From Bacillota bacterium (GTDB lineage Bacteria > Bacillota > Clostridia > Acetivibrionales > DSM-1351): DNA of 16,154 nt. The position numbers and the translations under genes were made by a program. Of the stretch, positions 1 through 7,542 are shown piece after piece. The stretch covers positions 1 to 16,154 of the forward strand of contig JAEWZA010000268.1 in the NCBI GenBank assembly GCA_023395575.1. Direction: 5' to 3'. Position 1 is the stretch's first letter; the number at the start of each line of letters is the position of its first letter. Under the pieces are notes generated by a model. It saw only the letters and a program-made list of their open reading frames with translations. It searched no databases and was not told where the DNA came from.

Positions 1-191
1 TTTTTGCTTCTTAATTTTTAACTTTTTGGGTAAAAGGTTTTTTGTCTTACATTTTTATTCACTTTTCAAGCTACATATAAAAAAGTTATCCACATTTTCA
101 GCAATTTCCATTTTGCAAACGTCTAAAAAACAATCTGCATTTTTGAACAGCATTTACGGACTACATCCCGTCGCCGCAGGTGCGGCAATTT

Positions 192-213
192 AAAAATGTG
201 ATACCACATTTTT
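192..213 (-). terminator. Candidate intrinsic terminator for the polysaccharide end of the locus
   Basis: A perfect 9-bp stem (AAAAATGTG pairing with CACATTTTT) closes a 4-base loop. Read on the minus strand the stem ends in a T run followed by AAATT. It lies about 145 bases past the stop of the Wzz-like gene with nothing coding in between. The stem is low in GC, so the hairpin is symmetric and could act weakly in both directions. Confidence 0.45.
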
Positions 214-235
214 GAATACAAATTAGTATAAATAT

Positions 236-280
236 GTCCATGCCAGTATATTTAACCCAAATTAAAATGCTGTCATGGAC
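236..280. terminator. Hairpin downstream of the Wzz-like gene, possible terminator
   Basis: GTCCATGCCAG at 236-246 pairs with CTGTCATGGAC at 270-280 (10 pairs, one mismatch) around a 23-base loop. A T-rich tract follows on the plus-strand side (about 289-299) and a weaker one on the minus-strand side. It could be part of the transcript end of the minus-strand locus or a terminator for a plus-strand gene outside the window. Confidence 0.35.
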
Positions 281-357
281 TTGGTTGTCTTTTTATTTAT
301 TTCTATCAGCTTGAAAGTACCAATTAAGGTCTTAAGTATGTTTTAGCAAAAATCCCG

Positions 358-1830
358 TTATTCTGGTACTAAATCAGTGTTCTTTTTTTCTGACCTTTTC
401 ATATATTCCTTTAAGAATGCGGCAAACAATCCAAATATCAAACCTGCCAGTGCTCCTATTGCCAAATATAATTTCAAATTTGATTTTGAACTTGAATACT
501 CTGCAGGCGAGATTATTGTCATGGCTCTTTTAAACAATTCAGAATTATAAAACTCTTGAACTGTTTCATTAGAAACATCTATATACTCTCTAAACTTTGT
601 TCTGACATCGTCAAGCATTGCATTTACTCTCTTTTCAGCCTCTTTCTTTTGAGACATTTCCACAGTATCATTTTTTAACTTATCTATCTGCTTTCTGTAA
701 TAGTTGGCATTGTTAACCGATTCCTTTGCTTGTGTTTCAGCCAAAATAGATTTTTCTATTAAATCATCATAATATTTACTTGTCTGATTTTTTTCTACTG
801 AACTAAGGTCTGACGTAACCCCATTACCAGGAATCACAAGGATATTTTTATCCTTTTGGTATTTGTTAATAGAGTTTGCGTATATGTTTGCTTCATCATT
901 TTTTTTCTTTGAAATCATCTCACTTTCCTGTATCCTATATTCATAAAGCTTTATAAGGGCTTCCTTATCTTTTGTAAGATTAAATGAATCAATAGAAGCA
1001 CCTATGTTTTGTAAGTCAACCTTTTCCAGCACTGTAATGGATTCTATAAGGTCGCTGAATGTAAATCCATATTTTTTTGATCTGAAGCCACTAGCTCCTA
1101 CCTCATTATTTTTTATTTTTAGATAATTCTTTAATGTCATTATTTGATTTTGAAGAATTTCTATCTGTTGCGGATAATCATATATACTGTAATCAATAGG
1201 TCCGATTTCATCTGTCAAAAATGCACCACTAAAATAACTACTATAAAAATATTTCTTGTATTGCTTAAAAAGCTCATCAAGTATTTCTCTTGCTTCAAAA
1301 GAGCTGATAGAAAATGATCTAGGAAGATTTAAAGTCACTAAATATGTATTAGGATAATATGTATAGTCTTGTCCATCTCCTACGTTCTGAGCCTTCGATT
1401 CTTGCAGAGACTTTATTTTCTCGGTTATGTTTCCTGGAATAATGGGTATAATTTTTAGATTTGTTCTAATGTTATCCTCAGAAATACCATAGTTGGATAG
1501 GTTAAGATTTGCTACTACCTTGCTTAAAACAGCAGGGGATTTTGCCTTGCTGATATCAAAGTCATTTCCATATGGATCAAGACCCTTTTCAATACCATTA
1601 AAATTAAACGTCACAATCATATTAACAGAGCCTTTATATGGTTGTAGATATTGCATGTACATACCAACTACAAAGGCTATTAATATTCCAACAATAGCAG
1701 ATACAACTATAATCCATTTAGCTTTTATAAGAATTTCAATAATCTCTCTCAGACTTATATCTATACCTCTATTACCAATTCTATCCTGACTGAGAATTAC
1801 CTCAACCTTTTCCTTCTTTAAAACTTCCAT
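358..1830 (-). CDS. Wzz/CpsC-like polysaccharide chain-length regulator
   Basis: A 490-residue membrane protein with the layout of polysaccharide co-polymerases. There is a cytoplasmic N-terminus, a first membrane segment at about residues 38-58, a long extracytoplasmic region rich in charged coiled-coil-like stretches (about 220-430), and a second membrane segment at about 452-475 followed by a short basic tail. Such proteins control the length or export of capsular or exopolysaccharide chains at the membrane. No Walker motifs are present, so any tyrosine-kinase partner must be encoded elsewhere, as in CpsC/CpsD pairs. I chose the ATG at 1830 because a GAGGTGA Shine-Dalgarno lies seven bases upstream; a GTG nine bases further up falls inside that site. 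The gene follows a strong terminator and a roughly 300-base leader, so it probably has its own promoter. It is longer than typical CpsC proteins because of the large periplasmic-type insert. Confidence 0.85.
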   Translation of the reverse strand: MEVLKKEKVEVILSQDRIGNRGIDISLREIIEILIKAKWIIVVSAIVGILIAFVVGMYMQYLQPYKGSVNMIVTFNFNGIEKGLDPYGNDFDISKAKSPAVLSKVVANLNLSNYGISEDNIRTNLKIIPIIPGNITEKIKSLQESKAQNVGDGQDYTYYPNTYLVTLNLPRSFSISSFEAREILDELFKQYKKYFYSSYFSGAFLTDEIGPIDYSIYDYPQQIEILQNQIMTLKNYLKIKNNEVGASGFRSKKYGFTFSDLIESITVLEKVDLQNIGASIDSFNLTKDKEALIKLYEYRIQESEMISKKKNDEANIYANSINKYQKDKNILVIPGNGVTSDLSSVEKNQTSKYYDDLIEKSILAETQAKESVNNANYYRKQIDKLKNDTVEMSQKKEAEKRVNAMLDDVRTKFREYIDVSNETVQEFYNSELFKRAMTIISPAEYSSSKSNLKLYLAIGALAGLIFGLFAAFLKEYMKRSEKKNTDLVPE

Positions 1831-2145
1831 CAAATTCACCTCATATACCTATTACAAATAGTGACACTAATATTTCTTCATAATATAATTTACAGGGCAT
1901 GGATTATAGAGTTTCTTTCTCAATATGAATAGTTCCAACTAAATATTGGAGCATAAAATTGTTATCCATGGCCGTAGTTCCGCTTATCTCATACTTAATA
2001 AAAGTAATAGGGAAACGGCGGTGGACTAACATGCTAGCAACCTATATATTAAGCACTAGTAAACTTTAACATAAAATAATGTAAACTTCAATTATAATAT
2101 GGTATATTTGATGTTTTTTTGTATTTTTGGATTTTACAATGTACA
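1831..2145 (-). other. Long structured leader upstream of the Wzz-like gene
   Basis: No gene is visible. On the minus strand CTTAATA (2052-2058) can pair with TATTAAG (1999-2005 read on plus as CTTAATA), and CCTAT/ATAGG extends the stem around a GC-richer loop in otherwise AT-rich DNA. A weak promoter could lie upstream (TTGAAG, 17 bases, TAAAGT on the minus strand, near 2060-2091), which would give a 5' untranslated region of over 200 bases. I could not match the loop to any riboswitch class I know, including c-di-GMP-I. Confidence 0.3.
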
Positions 2146-2220
2146 AAAAAATAAAAAGGGTACATACATAGCAACAGAGCTATTTACAGCTCTTTCACTA
2201 TATTTGTACCCTTCTTTTAA
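2146..2220 (-). terminator. Strong hairpin terminator after the sugar transferase gene
   Basis: AAGGGTACA (2156-2164) pairs with TGTACCCTT (2205-2213). Inside it ATAG/CTAT and AGAGCT (2176-2181)/AGCTCT (2188-2193) add further paired segments, giving one long nearly continuous hairpin. On the minus strand the last stem base is followed by TTTTTATTTTTTT, an excellent U-tract. The plus-strand side also has a short T run, so weak bidirectional action is possible. It separates the sugar transferase from the Wzz-like gene transcriptionally. Confidence 0.75.
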
Positions 2221-2296
2221 ATTAATAATTTATACTTATGTTAATGCTTAAAACTTACAAACTGCAAACGAAATCGTTAACATAACCCCATTATCC

Positions 2297-2326
2297 AATA
2301 TTTAAAATTTAATAATTTTAAATATT
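2297..2326. other. Perfect A/T-only hairpin just past the sugar transferase stop codon
   Basis: AATATTTAAAATT and AATTTTAAATATT form a perfect 13-bp stem with a TAAT loop, beginning 13 bases beyond the stop codon at 2339. It contains no GC pair. It may act as a 3'-end stabiliser or auxiliary termination signal ahead of the stronger hairpin at 2146-2220. Confidence 0.4.
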
Positions 2327-2338
2327 AAATATCTACCT

Positions 2339-3007
2339 TCAGAACGCCCTGCTATCTCCAAAAATAACTGGAATTGTTTTTAATATTATTTTTAAATCAT
2401 ACCAAAAGCCTCTTTCACGTATGTATTTAAGGTCAAGTCTGCACATGTCTTCAAATCCTATGTCATTTCTACCGCTAACTTGCCACAATCCAGTAATACC
2501 AGGCTTCACAGACAACCTCAAATTATGCCAGCGATCATATTTCTGTACCTCTCTATCTATAGGAGGTCTTGGCCCGACAATACTCATGTCCCCTTTGATA
2601 ACATTGAATAGTTGAGGTAATTCGTCAATACTGGTCTTTCTTAAGATTTTGCCAACTCTTGTAACTCTGGGGTCATTTTTTATTTTAAACATGTTTCCGC
2701 TTACTTCATTTTTATCTTCAAGCTCCTTAAACTTATCCTCTGCGTCATTAACCATCGATCTAAACTTATACATATTAAAATACTTGCCTCTAAAGCCATT
2801 TCTTTTCTGACTAAAGAATACCCCTCCAGGTGAGTCTATTTTTATAAGAATAACTACCACCAGAAATAATGGCAGCAAAATTATAATTGCTGTTAGAGAA
2901 GCTGTTATATCAAAAACTCTTTTGCCAAATAAATATAATAATGATACATTGTTAAACATTGCTCTCTGCCCAACTACAAAATCAGCAGTATATTCTATGT
3001 CTTTCAT
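2339..3007 (-). CDS. Undecaprenyl-phosphate sugar phosphotransferase (bacterial sugar transferase family)
   Basis: A 222-residue initiating glycosyl-1-phosphate transferase, predicted to transfer a sugar-1-phosphate from a UDP-sugar to undecaprenyl phosphate at the inner face of the membrane as the first step of a polysaccharide repeat unit. The short monotopic architecture is clear: the KRxFD motif at 29-34, one hydrophobic segment at about 36-56, the FxQKRxGxxGxxFxMYKFRSM block at about 65-85, and the SIDELPQLFNVIKGDMSIVGPRP block at about 126-148. It lacks the four-helix N-terminal region of WcaJ/WbaP. I chose the ATG at 3007 because GGGAGAGG lies upstream and the start overlaps the stop of the phosphatase gene by four bases (ATGA), indicating translational coupling. 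The sugar used cannot be told from sequence. Confidence 0.92.
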   Translation of the reverse strand: MKDIEYTADFVVGQRAMFNNVSLLYLFGKRVFDITASLTAIIILLPLFLVVVILIKIDSPGGVFFSQKRNGFRGKYFNMYKFRSMVNDAEDKFKELEDKNEVSGNMFKIKNDPRVTRVGKILRKTSIDELPQLFNVIKGDMSIVGPRPPIDREVQKYDRWHNLRLSVKPGITGLWQVSGRNDIGFEDMCRLDLKYIRERGFWYDLKIILKTIPVIFGDSRAF

Positions 3008-3753
3008 ACCAGCCTCTCCCATCTCAAAATATTCCTATAAGCCAAATCATCACTATTACCACTTTCAATAATATTTTTAGCATTGTCATGGAAAAGTACA
3101 CTAGCTTCTTCCTTCCCTATCCAACTAGAAACATTTTTAAAAGCTTGTGCATACCAATTGGCATAATCCTCTGCACAATGTGCGTTTGATGCAACCATAT
3201 CAATAACCTTCATCTGTAACAGTTTTTTTGAAAATTCTTTTATTTTAGAACCATATATTCCTACTATGCTTGCGCAGTCTAGTTGTATATAGCATCCAGC
3301 CTTTATAAAGGCCACAAAGTACTCAAATTTGTTCATAAATACTCTATTTCTTTCTATATGAGCTATAACAGGTATGATTTTCTGTAATCTGAATTTGCAA
3401 ACCATCTCAATACAATTTTGTGGGGTAGCATTATATGGAAACTCAAACAAAATAATTCCTGATTTGCTCATACTAAGTTTTTTGCGATTTTTAATCAAAG
3501 CTTGATTAACAGGATTTGCAAAAACCTCGTACCCCATATTTATTTTGACATTATAATCACTTGCCCGATATAGTAATTCCTGATAGTTTTCCTCAACACG
3601 CTCTGTATCATAAACTGACTCCTGATAATGAGGAGATGCCACAATGGCGCCTATTCCAAGCCGCTCAGCCTCCTTAACCATATTAAGGGATTGTGTTATA
3701 TTGGAAGGGCCATCATCTACCCCATATATAATATGACTATGTATATCTATCAT
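3004..3753 (-). CDS. CpsB/YwqE-type PHP-domain tyrosine-protein phosphatase
   Basis: A 249-residue PHP-superfamily metal-dependent phosphatase. It opens with the diagnostic DIHSHxxxGVDDG block at residues 3-15 (His5 and His7 as metal ligands). Further metal-ligand motifs follow: ASPHYQ near 39-44, IAHIER near 128-133, and a late SNAH motif. CpsB-type enzymes dephosphorylate the tyrosine-rich kinase that regulates capsule or exopolysaccharide assembly; no such kinase is in the window. I prefer the ATG at 3753, which puts DIHSH at the extreme N-terminus as is usual. GGAAGG lies about 11 bases upstream; an in-frame ATG 21 bases earlier has a poorer site. It is coupled to the sugar transferase by an ATGA overlap, and a 95-base gap separates it from the ABC gene, so a separate promoter is possible. 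Confidence 0.9.
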   Translation of the reverse strand: MIDIHSHIIYGVDDGPSNITQSLNMVKEAERLGIGAIVASPHYQESVYDTERVEENYQELLYRASDYNVKINMGYEVFANPVNQALIKNRKKLSMSKSGIILFEFPYNATPQNCIEMVCKFRLQKIIPVIAHIERNRVFMNKFEYFVAFIKAGCYIQLDCASIVGIYGSKIKEFSKKLLQMKVIDMVASNAHCAEDYANWYAQAFKNVSSWIGKEEASVLFHDNAKNIIESGNSDDLAYRNILRWERLV

Positions 3754-3848
3754 AACTATCATATCCTTCCACATAGTATTTCTTTTATATTTAAAAGCGA
3801 AATAGTCTTATTTTAGTTTATAACTTTAGAATAATCTCCACTGCATAA

Positions 3849-5576
3849 TTATGCACTCTCACTGCTTCCACCATATATTTCATCAGCCTCAGCATCATCA
3901 AGAATTTTTTCAATAAGGCTTCCATTCTCTAATTTCAAAATGCGTGAGCATATCCTTAGAGCTGTCGGTCTATGTGTAATTACGATACATGTTCTTGCTG
4001 GCTTAAGCTCATGTATGCTTTTTAAAACATGCATTTCTGAAGCTATATCCAGAGATGAGGTTGCTTCATCCAATATAAGTATGGGTGCTTTTCTTAGCAG
4101 GGCTCTTGCAATTGATATTCTTTGCGCTTGCCCCTCTGAAAGTCCAATTCCTCGCTCACCGATTTTAGAATTCATTCCGTCAACTAATTCTTCTATGAAG
4201 TCCATGGCGCAGGCTGCCCTTGTAGCTGCTTGGATTTCTTCCACTGATGCCTCCGGATATCCTGCTCTAATATTTTCTTCTATTGTCCCGCTAAAAAGAG
4301 TATTCCCTTGAGGAACATATGATATCCAGTCTCTAGTTTCTGCAGAAGCTGAAAATTCTTTACCCTCCTTAGAAACAAATGACACTTTCCCTCCATCAGG
4401 TTTTACCAATGCTAATAAAAGTCTTATTAAAGTTGTTTTACCTTCACCTGAGGAACCGATGAGACCTACAATCTCGCCTGGTCTGATATTTAATGTTAAC
4501 TTTTCTAAGATTGGCCTTTTATCCTCGTAAGAGAAGTTTATATCCTTAAATCTTATTCCAGTCACTGATTCTGCAGACAGCTCTTTTGATCTTTGTTCTA
4601 CTGGTAAAGCTTCCAATTCCATCAGTCTTTCTGATGAAGCAATGGCAGAAATTAATTGAGGTATAGTACTTGCTAGCCCAATAAAAGGTCCCTGCACCTG
4701 AGAAACAAGCTGTAGAAACGCAGTAAGGGTACCAAAAGATGTAGTTCCTCTGCTCAACTTTAAGGTTCCCCAGCAAAACGCTAGTAAGTATCCTATCCAA
4801 TAGCCTAACCCTAAAGTAGTACTAGCCACTACACTGGTAACATTTTTCTTCATAACCCATTTTAGTCTAGTTCCATGAAGTTCTGATATTGTATCAATAT
4901 TTCTCTTCTCCATTTGAAAGGTCTTAATAATAAGCATATTCTCTATGGCTTCCTGAATAAAAGATCTGTAAGCACTTTCAGATTCCTGAACTTTAACATT
5001 CAATTGCTTTAGCTTTCTTCCCCATATTCTGCTCAATAAAACAGTGAACGGTCCTAAAATGAAGGCTAAAACTGCCAACATAGGTTCATAGTACAAAAGT
5101 GTTCCAAATGCTGCAGTTAGCTGAACACACAGATGGATAATACTAGATAATGTATTAACAACGCCTGTTGTCACATTGCCCACATCACTAGTGAGCCTTG
5201 TTAGAACATCCCCACTGTGATATTTAGTTACATAAAGCCACTCTGACATGCTGATACGGGAAAAAATTCTTTTTCTAATGCTATTTGCCATCAATTCATG
5301 TGTCCTTACTGACAACACTGATGAAAAGGCTTTTATTCCTAAATTTGCAAGCACAAGGGCTCCAAACATACCCGCGAAAATTACAGCTTTACCTATTGTT
5401 CTATCTACAGCACAATCAATAAGATTTTTTGAAAGAATTGCCACTGCTACACCCACTAATGCAGTAACTGCATCGAGACTAATAATAGCGGCTATATTTT
5501 TCCTAAAACCTTTGGCATTGCTTAAAATCCACTTGATATATTCATATGCCCTTTTAAACTCCATTGCGATTTTCAT
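3849..5576 (-). CDS. ABC exporter, fused permease and ATPase
   Basis: A 575-residue type IV (MsbA/LmrA-like) half transporter, expected to work as a homodimer in the membrane. The transmembrane domain covers about residues 25-315. The ATPase domain shows Walker A GSSGEGKTT (374-382), the Q-loop glutamine at 423, the LSEGQ signature (479-483), Walker B ILILDEA (499-505) and the H-loop histidine at 535, so it should be active. There is no N-terminal C39 peptidase domain, so it does not itself cleave a double-glycine leader. It follows the S26 peptidase-like gene by 48 bases with AGGAGG in front of the ATG. The position downstream of RiPP precursors, a kinase-like protein and a peptidase suggests export of the mature peptide; lipid or glycan transport is the alternative given the polysaccharide genes. 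Confidence 0.93.
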   Translation of the reverse strand: MKIAMEFKRAYEYIKWILSNAKGFRKNIAAIISLDAVTALVGVAVAILSKNLIDCAVDRTIGKAVIFAGMFGALVLANLGIKAFSSVLSVRTHELMANSIRKRIFSRISMSEWLYVTKYHSGDVLTRLTSDVGNVTTGVVNTLSSIIHLCVQLTAAFGTLLYYEPMLAVLAFILGPFTVLLSRIWGRKLKQLNVKVQESESAYRSFIQEAIENMLIIKTFQMEKRNIDTISELHGTRLKWVMKKNVTSVVASTTLGLGYWIGYLLAFCWGTLKLSRGTTSFGTLTAFLQLVSQVQGPFIGLASTIPQLISAIASSERLMELEALPVEQRSKELSAESVTGIRFKDINFSYEDKRPILEKLTLNIRPGEIVGLIGSSGEGKTTLIRLLLALVKPDGGKVSFVSKEGKEFSASAETRDWISYVPQGNTLFSGTIEENIRAGYPEASVEEIQAATRAACAMDFIEELVDGMNSKIGERGIGLSEGQAQRISIARALLRKAPILILDEATSSLDIASEMHVLKSIHELKPARTCIVITHRPTALRICSRILKLENGSLIEKILDDAEADEIYGGSSESA

Positions 5577-5624
5577 ATTTCCTCCTGCTCTGCTTGCTGC
5601 ATTGGTACTTACTTTAGAAAATTA

Positions 5625-6107
5625 TTATGCCTGAGCATGTATAATTACTTTTTTTGCTTTTGCAAAAAATCTAATTCCTTTAAGAAACAAATGCCTTGAC
5701 GGAATTACATTAATCCATATCCCAACCAACAATTTCCAAATTTTATTCTGACAGGTAAATTGCCGATTATTTCTCTTTACTGCAGTGACTACAGCAATAA
5801 GCTGCTCTGGCATTAGCGGTCCTTCAATCCATTGTTGTGCATCACCAATAATATAAAAGCTTTCTTTTTCTCCTTTAAGAACTCTGTGCAATATGTATTC
5901 ACCCGTAACCCTTTTGATTAAAACAATATCTCCCCTTTTGATTGAATCAATGCTTGTGGGTGAGAGTTCAACGCAATCCTCATCCTCACGTAGAAAGGGA
6001 TACATGCTCATACCTGTCACAGTTATCCATGCTCTGCCTCCACCTTCTAATATTTCCATAATTACAGGAAACATTTCCGCAGACTTTATCTTCTTTACTT
6101 CACACAT
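5625..6107 (-). CDS. S24/S26-family signal-peptidase-like protein
   Basis: A 160-residue protein with a serine peptidase fold of the SipW/Sec11 kind. Visible motifs are GMSMYP with the candidate nucleophile Ser34, a KRGDIVLIKR block at about 57-66, YILHRV with His74 in the general-base position, and IIGDA with Asp89. In the usual bacterial SPase I the general base is lysine; the histidine here matches the Sec11/SipW branch. No N-terminal membrane anchor is visible; a moderately hydrophobic segment at about 122-136 may associate with the membrane. Members of this family are common beside PqqD-like, HPr-kinase-like and nucleotidyltransferase genes in Firmicute peptide loci. I infer it may remove the precursor leader, but this is not shown. 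The start overlaps the kinase-like gene by 13 bases. Confidence 0.85.
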   Translation of the reverse strand: MCEVKKIKSAEMFPVIMEILEGGGRAWITVTGMSMYPFLREDEDCVELSPTSIDSIKRGDIVLIKRVTGEYILHRVLKGEKESFYIIGDAQQWIEGPLMPEQLIAVVTAVKRNNRQFTCQNKIWKLLVGIWINVIPSRHLFLKGIRFFAKAKKVIIHAQA

Positions 6108-6976
6108 TCATATACCAACTCCATCGCCTCTTTGTCGGGTCTGCAACTCAAAAGATAAACAGGTATCCTGTTTACTATATTTTCTAGCACATCATATGCC
6201 TTCTTCATCAACTCTTCATCAAAATAAGGTAAAAAGCACCTTGGCATTACTCTCGGAAGCACCTCAAAAATTTCAAGCTTCCTGATGCTATTTTGTGGAG
6301 CTTGCTCTAATACCACTATTGCCCTTATAGGAACTTCTATGTTTTCGAATTTATCTGAAGAGCCGCTCCAAGGTGTACCGCACAACATCAACTCATCATT
6401 TACAAATCTAATTGCTGGTGTATCATCATTAACAACCTTTACTGCATCCCCTAGATATTTCTCCCACAACCTTACATGAGTCGACTTGCCAGTTCCTGAA
6501 GGTGCAGTAAACAGTATGCCTCTATCCTTCCAAGCGATGGATGATGCGTGCATAACTATCCCGCCTTTATTTAGAAGGTTATTTCTGAATATTATTCCCA
6601 TAAGCATAAATGTATGTATGTCCGGCCATATTTTTATTAACTCAGATTTATCGTCATCAATTTCGTGCCTTAAAAATCTAATATTTGCGTTGCTCCACTC
6701 ATTATTTGATTCTATATGGGATAAAACTTGGTTTTCTTCTCTATCAGTACTATATATATGAAATCCACCATTTTTATCTTCTTTTCTAAGCCACTTTATA
6801 CTTTCTGAAATCAATAAGCGTCCTTTAGGTTTCTCAATATGCGAACACTGAGCAATTTCTACTAAGATATCAGGCTTACTACTCTCATTACATTCAAAAG
6901 CCTTCATTCTATTAGTTAAATAATTGTTACACGTTTCAACATGTATATTTGTGCCTGCTACATTATAAGCAAACAT
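6095..6976 (-). CDS. HPr kinase-like P-loop protein
   Basis: A 293-residue protein related to the C-terminal domain of HPr kinase/phosphorylase. The P-loop APSGTGKST is at 158-166, preceded by MHAS at 142-145 and followed by VVNDDTPAIR (181-190) and GTPWSG (200-205), the pattern of the HprK/PEP-carboxykinase-like fold seen in peptide gene clusters. The N-terminal 130 residues are not recognisable. In the paeninodin lasso peptide system a homologue phosphorylates a serine of the precursor; in other clusters the role is unknown. Neither precursor here ends in serine, so the substrate is unclear. I start at the ATG at 6976 because AGGAG sits seven bases upstream; an ATG 15 bases earlier overlaps that site. 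It overlaps the S26-like gene by 13 bases and therefore belongs to its transcription unit. Confidence 0.88.
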   Translation of the reverse strand: MFAYNVAGTNIHVETCNNYLTNRMKAFECNESSKPDILVEIAQCSHIEKPKGRLLISESIKWLRKEDKNGGFHIYSTDREENQVLSHIESNNEWSNANIRFLRHEIDDDKSELIKIWPDIHTFMLMGIIFRNNLLNKGGIVMHASSIAWKDRGILFTAPSGTGKSTHVRLWEKYLGDAVKVVNDDTPAIRFVNDELMLCGTPWSGSSDKFENIEVPIRAIVVLEQAPQNSIRKLEIFEVLPRVMPRCFLPYFDEELMKKAYDVLENIVNRIPVYLLSCRPDKEAMELVYECVK

Positions 6977-7230
6977 TCCATCACTCCTCATATTAATGTG
7001 ATAAAACTTTGTATGCTAAAGCCTATAAGCCTAGCAGGAGTTTATCTACACTACGTTTTTTAAACAAACTTTTAAGCAAATCCAATAATTATATTTTTTA
7101 TAATTAATATTTATAGTTGTGTACTAAATCAATGGACCAGTTGGGTAAGAAATAATTGCATGAATTATTAGACTAAGTTAAACTTGATACACATTTATTG
7201 AATTGATGATATGATATTTTACAAGCATAA
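6977..7230. other. AT-rich leader between inverted repeat and kinase-like gene
   Basis: No gene is visible. On the minus strand the stretch offers a candidate promoter at 7104-7132, described separately, and about 120 bases of untranslated leader before the kinase-like gene. A small GCTA/TAGC hairpin with G-T pairs lies near 7017-7037. Confidence 0.4.
7104..7132 (-). promoter_or_regulatory. Candidate promoter for the kinase/peptidase/ABC genes
   Basis: On the minus strand TTGATT (7127-7132) is followed by exactly 17 bases and then TATTAA (7104-7109). Both hexamers match the vegetative consensus at four or more positions. The region is very AT-rich so chance matches are expected; position between the precursor genes and the downstream genes supports an internal promoter. 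Confidence 0.35.
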
Positions 7231-7348
7231 ATAGTATTATATGGAGCAGCTGTATAGTACTATTACCCACAATACCACGAACATGTTATTACTACCCTGC
7301 TTGAGTGTGAGTAATATAACTATACAGCAGCTCCATTATCAATACTAA
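7231..7348. repeat. 118-bp inverted-repeat element after the precursor genes
   Basis: The arms at about 7232-7270 and 7305-7347 are inverted copies with only a few mismatches and one small indel; the best block is ATGGAGCAGCTGTATAG (7241-7257) against the inverse of CTATACAGCAGCTCCAT (7320-7336), 16 of 17 matching. The spacer is about 35 bases. There is no T tract behind it on the minus strand, so it is not a typical terminator. It could be a processing or attenuation hairpin that keeps precursor mRNA abundant relative to downstream genes, or a MITE-like insertion. Confidence 0.7.
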
Positions 7349-7369
7349 AATCAATTACTATCAGCTGGT

Positions 7370-7501
7370 TTAAACATTGTTTGTAACCAACAATTCCCCA
7401 TTTTCTCCAGGACAGGAGCCAACTACTATACAACTGCCTGAAATTCTTTCTTCAACTCTTAAATTAATAATTTTCATATCTGGTTTTACATATGTTCTCA
7501 T
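7370..7501 (-). CDS. Putative RiPP precursor peptide A (43 residues)
   Basis: A tiny gene preceded by an AGAGAGGTGA ribosome binding site five bases before its ATG. The product aligns without gaps to precursor B over the first 23 residues, with 14 identities: Y4, V5, P7, M9, the block NLRVEER at 13-19, and G22-S23. The rest is different. The YxxPxM motif resembles the YxxP element by which lasso-peptide leaders bind their PqqD-like recognition protein. The presumed core starts near residue 21-24 and holds two cysteines (Cys24 and Cys30), a Gly-rich stretch and a C-terminal TNNV. It lies between radical SAM and HPr-kinase-like genes. I infer a ribosomally made, post-translationally modified peptide; the cleavage site and modification are unknown. 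No known mature peptide sequence is recognised. Confidence 0.82.
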   Translation of the reverse strand: MRTYVKPDMKIINLRVEERISGSCIVVGSCPGENGELLVTNNV

Positions 7502-7542
7502 TTCTTCACCTCTCTCACTAATTATTAAGTCATTTGCTCAAA

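Larger units (their letters stand above)
1..357. other. Non-coding region downstream of the chain-length regulator gene
   Basis: I see no convincing gene here on either strand. The stretch is AT-rich and contains several short hairpins: a GC-rich one at 173-186 (GCCGCA/TGCGGC, two-base loop), an A/T-rich one at 192-213, and a longer one at 236-280. They lie immediately downstream of the last minus-strand gene, which fits a transcript-end region. A perfect DnaA-box-like 9-mer at 86-94 stands alone and is not evidence for an origin. Confidence 0.6.

Noticed and set aside
86..94. Perfect DnaA-box 9-mer TTATCCACA
   Set aside because: Only one copy, with no cluster of boxes, no AT-rich unwinding element arrangement and no dnaA or dnaN nearby; one match in 16 kb is not evidence of an origin.
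1840..2145. c-di-GMP-I or other known riboswitch before the Wzz-like gene
   Set aside because: I looked for the conserved core elements of c-di-GMP-I and ykkC-type RNAs by eye and did not find them; only a generic stem-loop is supported.
4546..4800. 84-codon minus-strand frame inside the ABC gene
   Set aside because: It is an out-of-frame shadow of the exporter coding sequence with no start signal.
7241..7348. Plus-strand 35-codon frame starting at the left arm of the inverted repeat
   Set aside because: No Shine-Dalgarno and wholly inside the hairpin; the symmetric sequence explains the open frame.
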